Source: Myxacorys almedinensis A (lineage in GTDB: Bacteria > Cyanobacteriota > Cyanobacteriia > Leptolyngbyales > Leptolyngbyaceae). From it: a stretch of DNA of 64,000 bases. The notes beneath the pieces are model-generated. The model worked only from the letters and a program-made list of their open reading frames with translations. It searched no databases and was not told the origin of the DNA. Numbering within the stretch: position 1 is the first letter of the stretch; the number at the start of each line of letters is the position of its first letter. Below, piece after piece: positions 18,383 through 32,466 of the stretch. The DNA lies in assembly GCF_010091945.1 (NCBI RefSeq), contig NZ_WVIE01000006.1, positions 1-64,000 of the forward strand, written 5' to 3'. The translations under genes were made by a program, and so were the position numbers.

Positions 18383-19750
18383 ATGGGACGAATTTTTATT
18401 TCAGCAGGACATGGCGATCGCATCAACGGCATCACCAACCCCGGTGCAGTCGTTGCAGGCACAACCGAAGCGAGAGAAATGATTCTCCTGCGAGATTTTG
18501 TAGTGGCAGAGTTGCGATCGCGCGGGGTCGAAGTGTTGACCGTGCCCGATACGCTGAATCTGTCGCAGTCGATCGATTGGATCAACGCGCGGGGGCGTCG
18601 GGATGATGTTGCCGTGACCTTGCGGGCAGATGCCTTTTCAAATCCGAGTGTACGCGGGGCAACGGCTTACTACATCACCGGCAATGACGAGCGCCGCAGA
18701 AATGCTGAACTGGTCTTGCTCTCGCTGATTCGGCGGGTGCCTCAGTTGCCTAGCCGGGGGGCAAAACCCGACAGCGACACCGGGCTGGGCAGCTTGCCGT
18801 TCTGTCGATTTGTGGTGCCACCGTCACTGGTGCTGATTGTTGGATTTTTGACGAACCCTGACGATCGCTTTATTTTACAAAATCAACGGCGAGATCTGGC
18901 GCTAGGCGTGGCAGATGGTCTGATCGCCTGGAGCCGGTCTATTTCTGGATCTCCAGTTCCTACGCCGACCCCGACCCCCACTCAGCCCACCTACGAAGCC
19001 ATTGACATTCGCATTAACGGGCAGAACTACGTAGATAAAGGAATTCTTGTCAGTGGCAATGCTTATATTCCGATCGATTTGGTTGATCAGCTAGGCGTAG
19101 ATTTGTCAAAAGCTCCTAACGTTCGGCGGCTTGACTATCGGCAGGTGGTGTTTGTGAAGGCGGTAGAACTTCGAGACTACAACGTTGCTGTCGGGTGGGA
19201 AGCCAGCACTCGAACGGTTCTATTACGCTCGATTGTCAAAATCTGTCCTGGAACCCTCGATCGCATCATGGGACAAGGGGTAACGACCGAGGTGCAGCTA
19301 AATATCTTCCTCAAAAATAATAACGATGCGGCGCTCAATCAGTTTCCAGACATTGCCAAGCTCTACCGGGAAGAAGGCAGCATTGAGGGCGTCAACTACG
19401 ACATCGCCTTTAGCCAAATGTGTTTAGAGACCAATTACCTCCGCTTTGGCGGAGATGTGCAGCCCAGCCAAAATAACTTTGCAGGCATTGGCGATGTGGG
19501 CGGCGGGCCGCAAGGGGCAACATTTCCGAGCGCCCGAATTGGCGTAAGAGCGCATATTCAGCAACTTAAAGCCTATGCCAGTACCGAACCGCTTGTGCAG
19601 GAGATCGTCAGTCCGCGATTCCGGTTTGTGACGCGAGGCATTGCGCCGTTGGTCAGTCAGTTGAGTGGGCGGTGGACGGCTGATCCGCAGTATGGTGAGA
19701 AGATTACGGCAATTTTAAGAAAGCTCTACGAATCTGCCCAGATTTTGTGA
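18383..19750 (+). CDS. TftA-like cell-wall protein: degenerate amidase_3 plus glucosaminidase domain
   Basis: A 455-residue protein. Residues 1-190 match an amidase_3 (N-acetylmuramoyl-L-alanine amidase) fold: FISAGHGD, GTTEARE, NPSVRGATAYY, GFLTNP. A Pro/Thr linker (PTPTPTPTQPTYE), then a middle domain of about 85 residues with the INGQ..VDKGILVSGNAYIPIDLV pattern, then a C-terminal glucosaminidase-like domain (AFSQMCLETNYLRFGGDV, NNFAGIG). This layout fits the hormogonium morphoprotein TftA. The amidase zinc His normally in SxHADA is Arg here (TLRADA), and the Glu normally before the GFLTNP strand is absent, so that domain may only bind the wall. No signal peptide was seen. Confidence 0.72.
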   Translation: MGRIFISAGHGDRINGITNPGAVVAGTTEAREMILLRDFVVAELRSRGVEVLTVPDTLNLSQSIDWINARGRRDDVAVTLRADAFSNPSVRGATAYYITGNDERRRNAELVLLSLIRRVPQLPSRGAKPDSDTGLGSLPFCRFVVPPSLVLIVGFLTNPDDRFILQNQRRDLALGVADGLIAWSRSISGSPVPTPTPTPTQPTYEAIDIRINGQNYVDKGILVSGNAYIPIDLVDQLGVDLSKAPNVRRLDYRQVVFVKAVELRDYNVAVGWEASTRTVLLRSIVKICPGTLDRIMGQGVTTEVQLNIFLKNNNDAALNQFPDIAKLYREEGSIEGVNYDIAFSQMCLETNYLRFGGDVQPSQNNFAGIGDVGGGPQGATFPSARIGVRAHIQQLKAYASTEPLVQEIVSPRFRFVTRGIAPLVSQLSGRWTADPQYGEKITAILRKLYESAQIL

Positions 19751-19960
19751 AGACCAGATGGAATAACGGTGTTGCGAGAGGGTGAGGGGCTTCCCGGATC
19801 GGCGATCGCAGCCAAGGCACGCTATTGAACTCACGTTCAACAGCAGCGATCGCACCTCTGCTCCCTCTGCAAATTCGCTCTATTCAAGAGTTTTGGCGTG
19901 TTTGCTTACACCTTTTCTCTCAGGACTTTTCTCTCAGGAAATGTGTGCTGAGATTTCGCC

Positions 19961-21082
19961 TCAAGCTTTAACGGTCGCTTGAGAGGCTCGCAGTTGACCA
20001 CACGCCGCATCTGCCTCTAGCCCCCGCGATCGCCGAACGCTCACCGCCACATGCCGATCTTTCAGCGCTGTCATAAACGCCTGAAGCCGACGCTGATTGG
20101 GTCGCTGATAGTCTACCTCGCTGATCGGATTGTATGGAATCAAATTGACGTGGCTTTGAAATCCGCGGAGATGCTCGGCAAGTTCGATCGCGTGTTCAAC
20201 CTCATCGTTGACGCCAGCCAGCACAATGTATTCAAACGTGACTCGCCGCCTAGTAATGTTGACATACTCTCGGCACTCGTCAAGCAATGCTTCTAGGGGA
20301 TATTGCCGAGCGCTGGGAATCAGGCGTTCACGCAGGGACTGATTCGAGGCATGGAGGCTCACCGCTAAGGTAGATTGCAAGTGATGCTCAGCCAATTTGC
20401 GGATACGCCCCGGTACGCCCACCGTCGAGAGGGTGATGAGTCGCTGCCCAATGCCAATATCTTGATTGAGCGATCGCAGCGCCTCTAAAACATTCTCACT
20501 GTTTAACAGCGGCTCCCCCATGCCCATAAATACGACGTTTGAGACGCGCTGCCCAAACACGTCTTGCACCGTCAGCACTTGATCAACGATCTCGTGCCGC
20601 TCTAAATTGCGCTGAAACCCGCCCTTTCCGGTGGCACAAAAATCGCACGCCATCGGGCATCCTACCTGAGACGAGACACACACCGTTAAGCGCGTCTCTG
20701 TAGGAATGCCGACGGTCTCGATAATCTGCCCGTCTGTTAATTTTAGTAAAAGCTTAATCGTGCCATCTGCGGATTTTGCCTGATAGTGGATCTGCGACCG
20801 CCCCAGGGGAAACGCGGCTAACTGCGATCGCCACTGTTTTGGGAACACCGAAATGTCTAAGAGCGATCGCGCCCCCTTTTGGTAGATCCATTGATGAAGT
20901 TGTTTGCCTCGATATGCAGGCTGCTGCTGCTGCTGCACCCAAGCCGTCAACTCAAGCAACGAAGCACCAACCAGAGGGGTCTCCAAGCGTGACTCGGCTG
21001 AATCTGTAGACGCGAATTGCTCAATCACAACTAAAAAAACCTTGCTGAAACCGGTGTTAAGCTGCGAAAAAGGATTTACCAT
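19961..21082 (-). CDS. rlmN: 23S rRNA (adenine-2503-C2)-methyltransferase RlmN
   Basis: Radical-SAM enzyme that methylates A2503 of 23S rRNA (and A37 of some tRNAs). The iron-sulfur motif is CPMACDFC in the [16 protein letters not shown] segment. Other landmarks are [17 protein letters not shown]-type [25 protein letters not shown] and [12 protein letters not shown]-terminal Cys in ADAACGQLR is the second methyl-carrying cysteine. The ATG at 21082 has GGAG abutting it, too close to be ideal; a GTG about 18 codons inside would give a more usual length of 355. Start is therefore uncertain. Confidence 0.95.
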   Translation of the reverse strand: MVNPFSQLNTGFSKVFLVVIEQFASTDSAESRLETPLVGASLLELTAWVQQQQQPAYRGKQLHQWIYQKGARSLLDISVFPKQWRSQLAAFPLGRSQIHYQAKSADGTIKLLLKLTDGQIIETVGIPTETRLTVCVSSQVGCPMACDFCATGKGGFQRNLERHEIVDQVLTVQDVFGQRVSNVVFMGMGEPLLNSENVLEALRSLNQDIGIGQRLITLSTVGVPGRIRKLAEHHLQSTLAVSLHASNQSLRERLIPSARQYPLEALLDECREYVNITRRRVTFEYIVLAGVNDEVEHAIELAEHLRGFQSHVNLIPYNPISEVDYQRPNQRRLQAFMTALKDRHVAVSVRRSRGLEADAACGQLRASQATVKA

Positions 21083-21574
21083 CTCCGCAATTTTCTATAC
21101 TAGCTCCTCAGTCAAGATAGTGAGGGCTTTATCTAATGATTCGGTACTACAGACCTGACCACTTGTGAAATCACTTACTTCTCTTTAATGAAGTTTTCAA
21201 TTCTTCTTAAAGATAATCCGTGAAATCCCCGCTTCCGATCTGGCAGACCTGATAGAGACTGAGATGAGCCTCAAACAGCAATTCAAACGCCGAATGGGGA
21301 TTCAGGGTGCTGATCTATAAAATACGCCTTTTACACCGTGAGTGAGGGAGAAAAATCTGATTTGAATCTATGGCTAAATCGTTTACGTACTAACAGAAAT
21401 TTAGAACTTCACATGATCAAATCTCTTAATAACCGATCCGATCGATGGGCTTTCGCTGACCTGGCGTGGCGCTACGCTTGACGAGCCAAACTTTTCAACA
21501 GCGTCATGACACTGAATTCAAATGTTTGCTTTTGTCCATTTGTCCATTATTGATGACCAGGCTGACCCGCTACG
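21083..21574. other. intergenic region between rlmN and PAS kinase
   Basis: About 490 bp of divergent spacer with no gene I can support. A short direct repeat TGTCCATT TGTCCATT lies near 21535-21550, just before the kinase gene. The rest presumably carries two promoters. Confidence 0.35.
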
Positions 21575-23152
21575 ATGACGACCCAACACATGAACGACCA
21601 ATTGCTTCGGATCGGATCGGTTGAAATTAGTTTGCGCCAATCTGAAGAGCTTTTTCGAGCTTATGTAGAATCTGCCAACGATATGGTTTACACCGTTGAC
21701 CTAGATGGTGTGTTGACCTACATAAATTCCTACGGACTCAAGTTACTCGGCTGCTCCTCTAGCGAGGTGTTAGGTCGCTCGTACTTAGAGTTTGTCTCCC
21801 CTCCCTACCGAGAACAGACCGCCCAAGCGTTTAGTAATTTGATTTACACGGGCGAACTGCGAGATTTTGAATTTGTGGTGCAGCCAGCCGTGGGAACAGA
21901 GTTGCATCTGGAAGTGAATGGACGCCTTCTCTACCGCGATGGCGACCTGATCGGTGGCATGGGGATCGGTCGAGATGTGACCGATCGCAAAGCCATAGAG
22001 CAAGAACTGAAAATGTTTTCGCGGGCGGTGGAATCTGCCTACGATAGCGCCACCATTACCGATCTAAACGGCAAAATTCTCTATGCCAATTCTGCGACGG
22101 GTCGAATTTTTAACTGGCAGCCAGACATGCTGTTGGGCACTCATGCGGCGGTTTTCTTTCCAGAGCGCAAGCAAACAGAATGGCTGATCGAACAAGCGAT
22201 CGCAGTGCGAGATATGAGAGGCATTGCCGGAGGCTGGAGCGGCGAGGTGATCTGCAGCCGTCGCAATGGCGATACGTTCCCTGCCTTGGTCTCGGTCGGT
22301 CCGATTTTAGATGAGAAACATAGAGCGACGGCAGTGTCGTTTATCACCCGCGATATCACACAACAAAAAAGCTATGAAGCAGAACTCGGGGCTAAGAATT
22401 TAGAGTTAGAGCGGGCAAGTCGGCTCAAGTCAGACTTTTTAGCAAATATGTCTCACGAACTCCGCACGCCGTTGACATCAATTCTAGGATTTTCTTCAAT
22501 TCTTCAAAAGCAAATTTTTGGCGACCTCAATTCAAAACAGCAAATTTATGTTCATCAAATCAATCAAAGCGGACAGCATTTGCTGGGGTTGATTAACGAT
22601 GTGTTGGATCTCTCTAAGGTGGAAGCCGGACAGATGCGCTTGGAAATTGCTCCGCTTGTGGTGAGCGAACTGTGTGAGAGCACCCTTGCGATCGTAGACG
22701 AACAAGCCCGAATGCGAAACTTGACGGTTAATTACATGATTGAGCCTGACCTAGAACCCCTGATGGCAGACGAACTGCGCGTTCGGCAAATGCTGCTCAA
22801 CCTTTTATCCAACGCCATCAAATTTTCTGAAGAGGGAGGGGAAATTGGCTTGAACGTGAAAATGCAGGAGGAGTGCCTGCATCTCATGGTCTGGGATACC
22901 GGAATTGGCATTCCCCACGACAAACAGCACCTGTTATTCCAACCCTTTCAGCAGATTGACGGCTCCCTCTCTCGCCGCCATGAGGGAACGGGGCTAGGGC
23001 TAGCATTAACCCGAAAGTTAGCAGAACTACACGCTGGAACGGTAAAAATGCAGTCTATTGAGGGGGAGGGCAGCCAGTTTACGATTTGCTTGCCGATGGT
23101 ATATCGAAACCCAACGATCGGCACGATCATGATTGAGCCAAACCGCCGATAA
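21575..23152 (+). CDS. PAS-PAS sensor histidine kinase
   Basis: A 525-residue soluble histidine kinase with unknown signal. Two PAS domains (about 20-135 and 145-270: SEELFRAYVESANDMVYTVD, and SRAVESAYDSATITDLNGKI) are joined by a helix to HisKA (H-box ANMSHELRTPLTSILGF, about 285-350). The HATPase domain follows (LLNLLSNAIKFSEEGG, VWDTGIGIP, EGTGLGLALTRK). No membrane segment is seen, so it should sense in the cytoplasm. No receiver domain or response regulator gene adjoins it, making it an orphan kinase here. The ATG at 21575 has only a weak ribosome site; an ATG five codons on is an alternative. Confidence 0.88.
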   Translation: MTTQHMNDQLLRIGSVEISLRQSEELFRAYVESANDMVYTVDLDGVLTYINSYGLKLLGCSSSEVLGRSYLEFVSPPYREQTAQAFSNLIYTGELRDFEFVVQPAVGTELHLEVNGRLLYRDGDLIGGMGIGRDVTDRKAIEQELKMFSRAVESAYDSATITDLNGKILYANSATGRIFNWQPDMLLGTHAAVFFPERKQTEWLIEQAIAVRDMRGIAGGWSGEVICSRRNGDTFPALVSVGPILDEKHRATAVSFITRDITQQKSYEAELGAKNLELERASRLKSDFLANMSHELRTPLTSILGFSSILQKQIFGDLNSKQQIYVHQINQSGQHLLGLINDVLDLSKVEAGQMRLEIAPLVVSELCESTLAIVDEQARMRNLTVNYMIEPDLEPLMADELRVRQMLLNLLSNAIKFSEEGGEIGLNVKMQEECLHLMVWDTGIGIPHDKQHLLFQPFQQIDGSLSRRHEGTGLGLALTRKLAELHAGTVKMQSIEGEGSQFTICLPMVYRNPTIGTIMIEPNRR

Positions 23153-23306
23153 AGCCGACTCCGCAATTGATAACAACCTGCAAGCGCTAAGGGCGACCCG
23201 TTACCGGGCTGGGCAAATTCAGACCAGGGAGAGGGCAGAGATGATAAGGTAGCTATGCTCAGGCGATTTGCGTAGAGCATTACTCCGAAGAAACCATAGA
23301 TTCCGT

Positions 23307-24167
23307 ATGCTTTCTGATCTTTCTGTTTTGGCAGTTGAATTTAAATCTCCCGGTCCAATTTTGGTTGAGTGGGGCCCTTTGGTGCTCCGGTGGTACGGGT
23401 TGCTAATTGCGTCAGCCGTGCTGATTGGCGTCACCTTGGCTCAGCGCCTCGCCGCAAAGCGACAGGTCGATCCCGACGTGCTGAGCGACTTGGCAGTGTG
23501 GCTAGTGCTGGCTGCTATTCCCAGTGCCAGACTTTACTATGTGGTATTTCAGTGGCAAGAATACGCCGCCAACCCTGCCAAAATTATTGCCATTTGGGAA
23601 GGCGGGATTGCCATTCATGGTGCGATTTTGGGGGGTGTGCTTGCGGCACTGATTTTTGCGCGATTGAAGCAGGTGTCGTTTTGGCAGCTTGCCGATCTGG
23701 TGGCTCCTTCGCTAATTTTGGGACAAGCGATCGGGCGGTGGGGCAATTTCTTTAATTCTGAAGCGTTTGGCGCTCCGACCGATTTACCTTGGAAGCTCTA
23801 CATTCCTCCAGAGCGCCGCCCTTTCGGAGTTGATGCCGCCTATTACCATCCGACCTTTCTCTATGAATCCCTCTGGAATCTCGCAGTGTTTGGGGTGCTG
23901 ATGACGCTATTTTTTCGAGATTTGAAGGGGAAACCGCGGCTCAAAGTGGGGACGCTGGCATTGGTCTATTTGATTGGCTATGGGTTGGGTCGCGTTTGGA
24001 TCGAAGGACTCCGCACCGATAGCTTGATGTTGGGTGGGCTGAGGGTTGCCCAGTTGGTCAGCTTAGGAACGATCGTGCTGGGGGTCATTGGGCTAGTCTG
24101 GCTGTATCGCTTCCGCCGCCCTTTGCCAGATGTGGTATCGCCTCGCGATCGCGAGCTATCTCGGTAA
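23307..24167 (+). CDS. lgt: prolipoprotein diacylglyceryl transferase
   Basis: Transfers diacylglycerol from phosphatidylglycerol to the lipobox cysteine of prolipoproteins, the first step of lipoprotein maturation. The 286-residue membrane protein has about seven hydrophobic segments, the essential HGAILGG loop and the Lgt signature [18 protein letters not shown] chose the ATG at 23307 ([12 protein letters not shown]); an upstream start at 23268 adds basic residues not typical of the family. The emfourin-like gene at 33.6 kb encodes a predicted substrate. Confidence 0.95.
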   Translation: MLSDLSVLAVEFKSPGPILVEWGPLVLRWYGLLIASAVLIGVTLAQRLAAKRQVDPDVLSDLAVWLVLAAIPSARLYYVVFQWQEYAANPAKIIAIWEGGIAIHGAILGGVLAALIFARLKQVSFWQLADLVAPSLILGQAIGRWGNFFNSEAFGAPTDLPWKLYIPPERRPFGVDAAYYHPTFLYESLWNLAVFGVLMTLFFRDLKGKPRLKVGTLALVYLIGYGLGRVWIEGLRTDSLMLGGLRVAQLVSLGTIVLGVIGLVWLYRFRRPLPDVVSPRDRELSR

Positions 24168-24200
24168 CCCTTTCTATGGGAAATAGAAGTTGACAGACCA

Positions 24201-24302
24201 CTAGTAGATTGTCAACGTTGAGGGGTGGAGGGTTCCGATTACTAGACTCCCCTCTCTCCCCTCTCTCCTCCCAGTCCCTCATTTCAACCTTGACAGACCA
24301 CG
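24201..24302. repeat. MITE-like repeat, copy 2, with a fragment of a third end
   Basis: Begins CTAGTAGATTGTCAACG at 24201 and ends TTGACAGACCAC at about 24302, matching the ends of the 14357-14478 element; the interior is shorter and pyrimidine-rich. Immediately before it, 24189-24204 reads GTTGACAGACCACTAG, which is the right-hand end of another copy. This suggests tandem or nested insertion. It lies between lgt and cobM. Confidence 0.6.
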
Positions 24303-24397
24303 AAAGTGCTACCGCTTCTTTCCGATCGCGGGGTCAGCAGAAAGCTGGAAAAGTTGAACCCAAAAAGCAAAGTTTGCGATTTCAAACGGCTGCACCC

Positions 24398-25285
24398 ATG
24401 ACACAGAACCACAGCAATGCTTCGCTCAATCCGCTAGCTCCCGGTGTATATATCGTCGGGGCAGGTCCTGGCGATCCAGACCTTTTGACCATTAAAGCTC
24501 AGCGGCTGCTATCTCAAGCCGATGTCATTTTATTTGCCGATTCGCTGGTTCCAAAACAAATTTTGCAGGGCGTGCGATCGGATGCCGAACTGATCGGCAC
24601 GGCAAATAAAACCCTTGAAGAGATACTTCCGATCATGGGTGAGCGCGTGCGATTGGGAAAATCGGTGATCCGGCTTCACTCCGGCGATCCTTGCTTGTAT
24701 GGTGCGGTGCAAGAACAAATGCAAGCCTTATTTGAGGCTGAGCTTCCGTTTGAAGTCGTTCCCGGCATTAGCGCGTTTCAGCTTGCCTCGGCGCGCCTGC
24801 GGGTAGAGCTAACCGTTCCAGGATTAGTGCAATCGATTATTTTGACGCGCATCAGTGGGCGCACCCAAGTTCCAGAAGCCGAAGAGTTATCTACGTTAGC
24901 CGCCCATCAGGCAAGTTTGTGCCTCTACCTCAGCGCTCGCCACGTCGAGGCGGCTCAAGCTAAATTGGTGCAGCACTATCCGGCAGATACGCCGGTGGCG
25001 ATTTGTTTTCGGCTGGGCTGGTCGGATGAAAAAATATGGCTCGTGCCGCTCCATCAAATGGCGGAGATGACGCGCAACGCAGACTTGATCCGCACCACGA
25101 TGTATGTGATTAGTCCGGCGTTGGCGGCGTCAACTGTGCCCTCTGAATATTTTGTTGCAGATCCCGATTCGGTAAATAAAAACAGTGATTTGCAACCTCA
25201 GGGGACATCATCCCTGCGATCGCGCCTCTATAACCCGGATCACTCTCACCTGTTTAGAACCCGCGATCGCTCAAGTCAGGGGTAA
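24398..25285 (+). CDS. cobM: precorrin-4 C11-methyltransferase
   Basis: SAM-dependent methylation at C11 of the corrin ring in cobalamin synthesis. The 295-residue protein has the family's [19 protein letters not shown] nucleotide loop, [22 protein letters not shown] and [13 protein letters not shown] took the ATG at 24398 (MTQNHSNAS); the frame is open back to 24209, but that extension runs through the repeat element and is not family-like. The last 10 bp overlap the end of argC, which is convergent. A Ser/Arg-rich tail of about 35 residues is not part of the core fold. Confidence 0.93.
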   Translation: MTQNHSNASLNPLAPGVYIVGAGPGDPDLLTIKAQRLLSQADVILFADSLVPKQILQGVRSDAELIGTANKTLEEILPIMGERVRLGKSVIRLHSGDPCLYGAVQEQMQALFEAELPFEVVPGISAFQLASARLRVELTVPGLVQSIILTRISGRTQVPEAEELSTLAAHQASLCLYLSARHVEAAQAKLVQHYPADTPVAICFRLGWSDEKIWLVPLHQMAEMTRNADLIRTTMYVISPALAASTVPSEYFVADPDSVNKNSDLQPQGTSSLRSRLYNPDHSHLFRTRDRSSQG

Positions 25286-26334
25286 AAACTCAGCCTGGGC
25301 AAGCCCAACATCTCATCCCATCCCATCATCAAATTGAGACATTGAATGGCTTGTCCCGCTTGCCCCTTCAGGAGGTTATCGATCGTTGCCATCACAATCA
25401 CTCGCGCCGTCCGGGGATCAACCTCAATGCCGATGTAGCAAAGATTGGTGCCGCTTGCCCATTTCGTTTGGGGATACACACCGCTTGGCAACAACTTCAC
25501 CCATGGAGAAGACCGATAAAACGCACTATAAATAGTCAGCAAGTCTTCTCGCACTAATCCCGGATCGCGCAGCGTGGCATACACGGTGGCAAAAATTCCT
25601 CGCACCATTGGCACCAAATGCGGCGTAAATTGAACCAAAACCTCATGTCCCGACAAATCGCTACAGACTTGCTCAATTTCGGGCGTGTGGCGATGACGAG
25701 CCACGCTGTAAGCCCCAAGCGAATTTTCGGCTTCGGCAAGCAACAACTCAACCTTGGCTTGCCGACCCCCGCTCGATGTCCCAGACTTGGCATCAATGAT
25801 GGCAGTCTCTGGAATGATCAATCCTTGCTTGAGCAACGGTGAGAGGGCAAGCAAACTCGCCGTTGGGTAAGAGCCAGGACAGCCCACTAGCTGGGCTTCA
25901 GAGATGCGATCGCGATACAACTCTGGCAACCCATACACTGCCGTTTCTGCAATCTCCTGATCCGTCCGTTCGACCTGATACCAATAGGTATATATCCCTA
26001 AATCCGAAAAGCGGTAGTCTGCCGACAGATCCAGCACCTTGCAGCCCTTCTCTAAAAGCTGAGGAGCCATTTTGCAGGCAAGTCCGTTGGGCAGTGAGAG
26101 AAAAACAACATCGCACCGGTCAGCAATTTGAGTCAGGTCGATCGGTTCGATCGTCTGGTTAACTTGATGAAACAAATGGGGATAAACGCTTGAAAAATCT
26201 CGCCCTGCGCTGCTATCACCCCCCAGGTAAGCCAGATCAAGCTGGGGATGATCCATCACCAACCGGACTAACTGCACCCCGCCATAACCGGATGCCCCAA
26301 TCACACCGACGGGTATACGCCCTACATCACCCAT
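25276..26334 (-). CDS. argC: N-acetyl-gamma-glutamyl-phosphate reductase
   Basis: Third step of arginine synthesis: NADPH reduction of N-acetylglutamyl phosphate to the semialdehyde. The 352-residue protein has the dinucleotide loop [17 protein letters not shown] and the active-site cysteine in [24 protein letters not shown] and [10 protein letters not shown] also match the family. Length is typical of the long bacterial type. Convergent with cobM, overlapping by 10 bp. Confidence 0.96.
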   Translation of the reverse strand: MGDVGRIPVGVIGASGYGGVQLVRLVMDHPQLDLAYLGGDSSAGRDFSSVYPHLFHQVNQTIEPIDLTQIADRCDVVFLSLPNGLACKMAPQLLEKGCKVLDLSADYRFSDLGIYTYWYQVERTDQEIAETAVYGLPELYRDRISEAQLVGCPGSYPTASLLALSPLLKQGLIIPETAIIDAKSGTSSGGRQAKVELLLAEAENSLGAYSVARHRHTPEIEQVCSDLSGHEVLVQFTPHLVPMVRGIFATVYATLRDPGLVREDLLTIYSAFYRSSPWVKLLPSGVYPQTKWASGTNLCYIGIEVDPRTARVIVMATIDNLLKGQAGQAIQCLNLMMGWDEMLGLPRLSFYP

Positions 26335-26777
26335 GCTTCTCGACCCTTATGACGCAAAATCGCTGAACTTCTGCTGCATTGTAATGCTGAACCTGCATTT
26401 CTCAAAGCAGATCGTTAGATTAGAGAGGGGTGCGTTGAAATGAAAGATTGTGAAACGACGGCAGACACCAGTGTACCAACCCTGCCAGGCTGCCTTAGCG
26501 TCATAGACTACGACTTGCTGAGATTGAAGAGCACTGCGATCGCAAGTTCAGCCTCTTCGTGGGCAGGTCTACCATGGTAGCAAGACAACGTTGCTCTGCG
26601 GCTTGGCTGATCAGTACCACAGACTCGAAACCTGGAATCCACTGAAAACGTACCAGCACACTCTTGCTTTGTTCCTAGCTTTCCACGTAAAAAGAATTAC
26701 AATCAAGTGATAAGTACGTTTCCGAAGCCGAACCCATTACAATCAGTGCATACGCCTGCTTAAAGAAACTTTACGGT
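26335..26777. other. argC/ribBA divergent intergenic region
   Basis: About 443 bp without a supported gene. I looked for an FMN riboswitch (RFN element) ahead of ribBA and did not find its conserved blocks. Near-identical strings ATTACAATCAAGTG (about 26696) and ATTACAATCAGTG (about 26738) repeat 42 bp apart, close to the ribBA start. The region could hold a long leader or an unrecognised small RNA. Confidence 0.35.
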
Positions 26778-28499
26778 GTGGTAGCCTTGAACTTCTCTGT
26801 TAAATCGTCTCAATCCCCCTTTAGTCAACCGTTTACCTTTGATTCGATCGGTGACGCTTTGATAGACCTCAAAGCAGGACGATCCATCGTCGTTGTAGAC
26901 GATGAAAATCGGGAAAACGAGGGAGATGTCATCTGTGCCGCGCAGTTTGCCACTCCAGACATGATTAATTTCATGGCAGTCCAAGCAAGAGGGCTGATCT
27001 GTCTGGCAATGACGGGTGATCGCCTTGATGAACTCGACATTCCATTAATGGTGCGTGAGAACACCGACAGCAACCAAACTGCCTTTACGGTAAGCATTGA
27101 TGCATCCCCGCTTGCTGGTGTCAGCACCGGAATTTCTGCCGAAGATCGCGCTCGAACCATCCAAGTAACGCTCAATCCAAAAACGCAACCGAGCGATTTG
27201 CGACGCCCAGGGCATGTGTTCCCCATTCGAGCTAGAGAAGGGGGAGTCTTAAAACGGGCAGGTCATACCGAAGCAGCCGTTGACTTGGCGCGGCTGGCAG
27301 GGCTATACCCGGCGGGAGTGATTTGCGAGATTCAAAACGCAGATGGCTCAATGGCTCGGTTGCCCCAACTGATTGAGTATGCTGGCACACACAATCTCCG
27401 GATTATTAGCATTGCGGACTTGATCAGCTATCGTCTGCGGCACGAACGCTTTGTGCACCGGGAAACCGTGGCAAATTTACCGTCCCAGTTTGGACAGTTT
27501 CAAATCTACGGATATCGCAATCTGCTCGACAATTCAGAGCATGTTGCGATCGTGAAGGGCAACCCCGAAGACTTTAGAGATCAGCCTGTGATGGTGCGAG
27601 TGCACTCGGAGTGCCTCACGGGCGATGCCCTCGGATCACTGCGCTGTGATTGCCGGATGCAACTTCAAGCGGCTCTCAAGATGATCGAGAATGCGGGCTT
27701 GGGGGTGGTGGTGTATCTTCGCCAAGAGGGGCGAGGCATTGGCTTGGTCAACAAGCTGAAAGCCTATTCGCTCCAAGATATGGGGCTAGATACCGTCGAG
27801 GCAAACGAAAAGCTAGGCTTCCCTGCGGATCTGCGAGATTATGGCGTGGGCGCGCAAATTCTCAATGACTTGGGAGTGCAGAAAATTCGTTTGGTGACCA
27901 ATAACCCCCGTAAGATTGCCGGACTAAAGGGCTATGGTTTAGAGATGGTTGATCGGGTTCCTCTGCTGATCGAGGCAACGTCTCACAACGTTAACTATTT
28001 AACGACCAAAGCCGAAAAGCTGGGACACCTGTTTCTCAGAACCTATCTGGCAACGGTGGCGATTTGCCTGCCCTACGAATTGCACTCGATCACAGAGCGC
28101 TACGAGTTGTTAGACAAGCTTCGCTATGTCGCCAAAACCTATGACTTGATGCTGCAAGAAGAGACACGACCTGTGGCAGCAGCACTATTTGGTCAAAACT
28201 CGCTGATTGTCAATCTAGGGTATGAGCAAGCGTTGCCAGACGATGAGGAATGGCATCGGGCTGAGTATCCTCATAGGGAGGCGATCGCGCAGGTTCTTGA
28301 TAATATTATCTCTGGCTTAGCAATCGATAAGCTAGAGTTTCTCATCTCGTCAGGGTCTGATCCGCTGACTGGGTTGCAGGTAAAGCTCGAACGACAAACC
28401 TTTCCCTTAAGCCAGCAGCCCTCATCGATTTGTCATGCGCTGGAGATGCAGACGATCTACAGTTTCTCGAACCAAGCACCTGACTCACCAGAGCAATAA
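26778..28499 (+). CDS. ribBA: bifunctional DHBP synthase / GTP cyclohydrolase II
   Basis: Starts both branches of riboflavin synthesis. Residues about 20-225 are 3,4-dihydroxy-2-butanone-4-phosphate synthase ([12 protein letters not shown], then [22 protein letters not shown]). Residues about 230-425 are GTP cyclohydrolase II, with zinc cysteines in [20 protein letters not shown] and RQEGRGIGL. About 150 further residues form the C-terminal extension common in cyanobacterial RibBA. The GTG at 26778 is the start; no good ribosome site is seen. A terminator hairpin follows. Confidence 0.95.
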   Translation: MVALNFSVKSSQSPFSQPFTFDSIGDALIDLKAGRSIVVVDDENRENEGDVICAAQFATPDMINFMAVQARGLICLAMTGDRLDELDIPLMVRENTDSNQTAFTVSIDASPLAGVSTGISAEDRARTIQVTLNPKTQPSDLRRPGHVFPIRAREGGVLKRAGHTEAAVDLARLAGLYPAGVICEIQNADGSMARLPQLIEYAGTHNLRIISIADLISYRLRHERFVHRETVANLPSQFGQFQIYGYRNLLDNSEHVAIVKGNPEDFRDQPVMVRVHSECLTGDALGSLRCDCRMQLQAALKMIENAGLGVVVYLRQEGRGIGLVNKLKAYSLQDMGLDTVEANEKLGFPADLRDYGVGAQILNDLGVQKIRLVTNNPRKIAGLKGYGLEMVDRVPLLIEATSHNVNYLTTKAEKLGHLFLRTYLATVAICLPYELHSITERYELLDKLRYVAKTYDLMLQEETRPVAAALFGQNSLIVNLGYEQALPDDEEWHRAEYPHREAIAQVLDNIISGLAIDKLEFLISSGSDPLTGLQVKLERQTFPLSQQPSSICHALEMQTIYSFSNQAPDSPEQ

Positions 28500-28547
28500 T
28501 TTGATAGGGAGTTTGCTACTGGTTTGATGCTGATTTGACCTGCGATC

Positions 28548-28585
28548 GCGGACGCCGAGTTGTGATCGGCGTCCGCAATTTGTTT
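28548..28585 (+). terminator. intrinsic terminator after ribBA
   Basis: An 11-bp perfect stem, GCGGACGCCGA (28548-28558) with TCGGCGTCCGC (28566-28576), has a 7-nt loop and is followed by AATTTGTTTT. It lies 48 bp past the ribBA stop on the plus strand. Confidence 0.8.
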
Positions 28586-28610
28586 TGCACTGATCAAGAT
28601 TGCTCCCCAA

Positions 28611-28641
28611 AACAAAGCCCCCGATCTCAGCGATCGGGGGC
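28611..28641 (-). terminator. intrinsic terminator after apcE
   Basis: A 10-bp perfect stem, GCCCCCGATC (28617-28626) with GATCGGGGGC (28632-28641), has a 5-nt loop. On the minus strand it follows the apcE stop by 16 bp and is followed by TTTGTTTTG. It indicates that apcE is transcribed alone. Confidence 0.8.
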
Positions 28642-28657
28642 TTCAAACAAGCCGTAC

Positions 28658-32466
<3,809 letters not shown>

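Noticed and set aside
26335-26777. FMN riboswitch upstream of ribBA
   Set aside because: I looked for the conserved blocks of the RFN element and did not see them.
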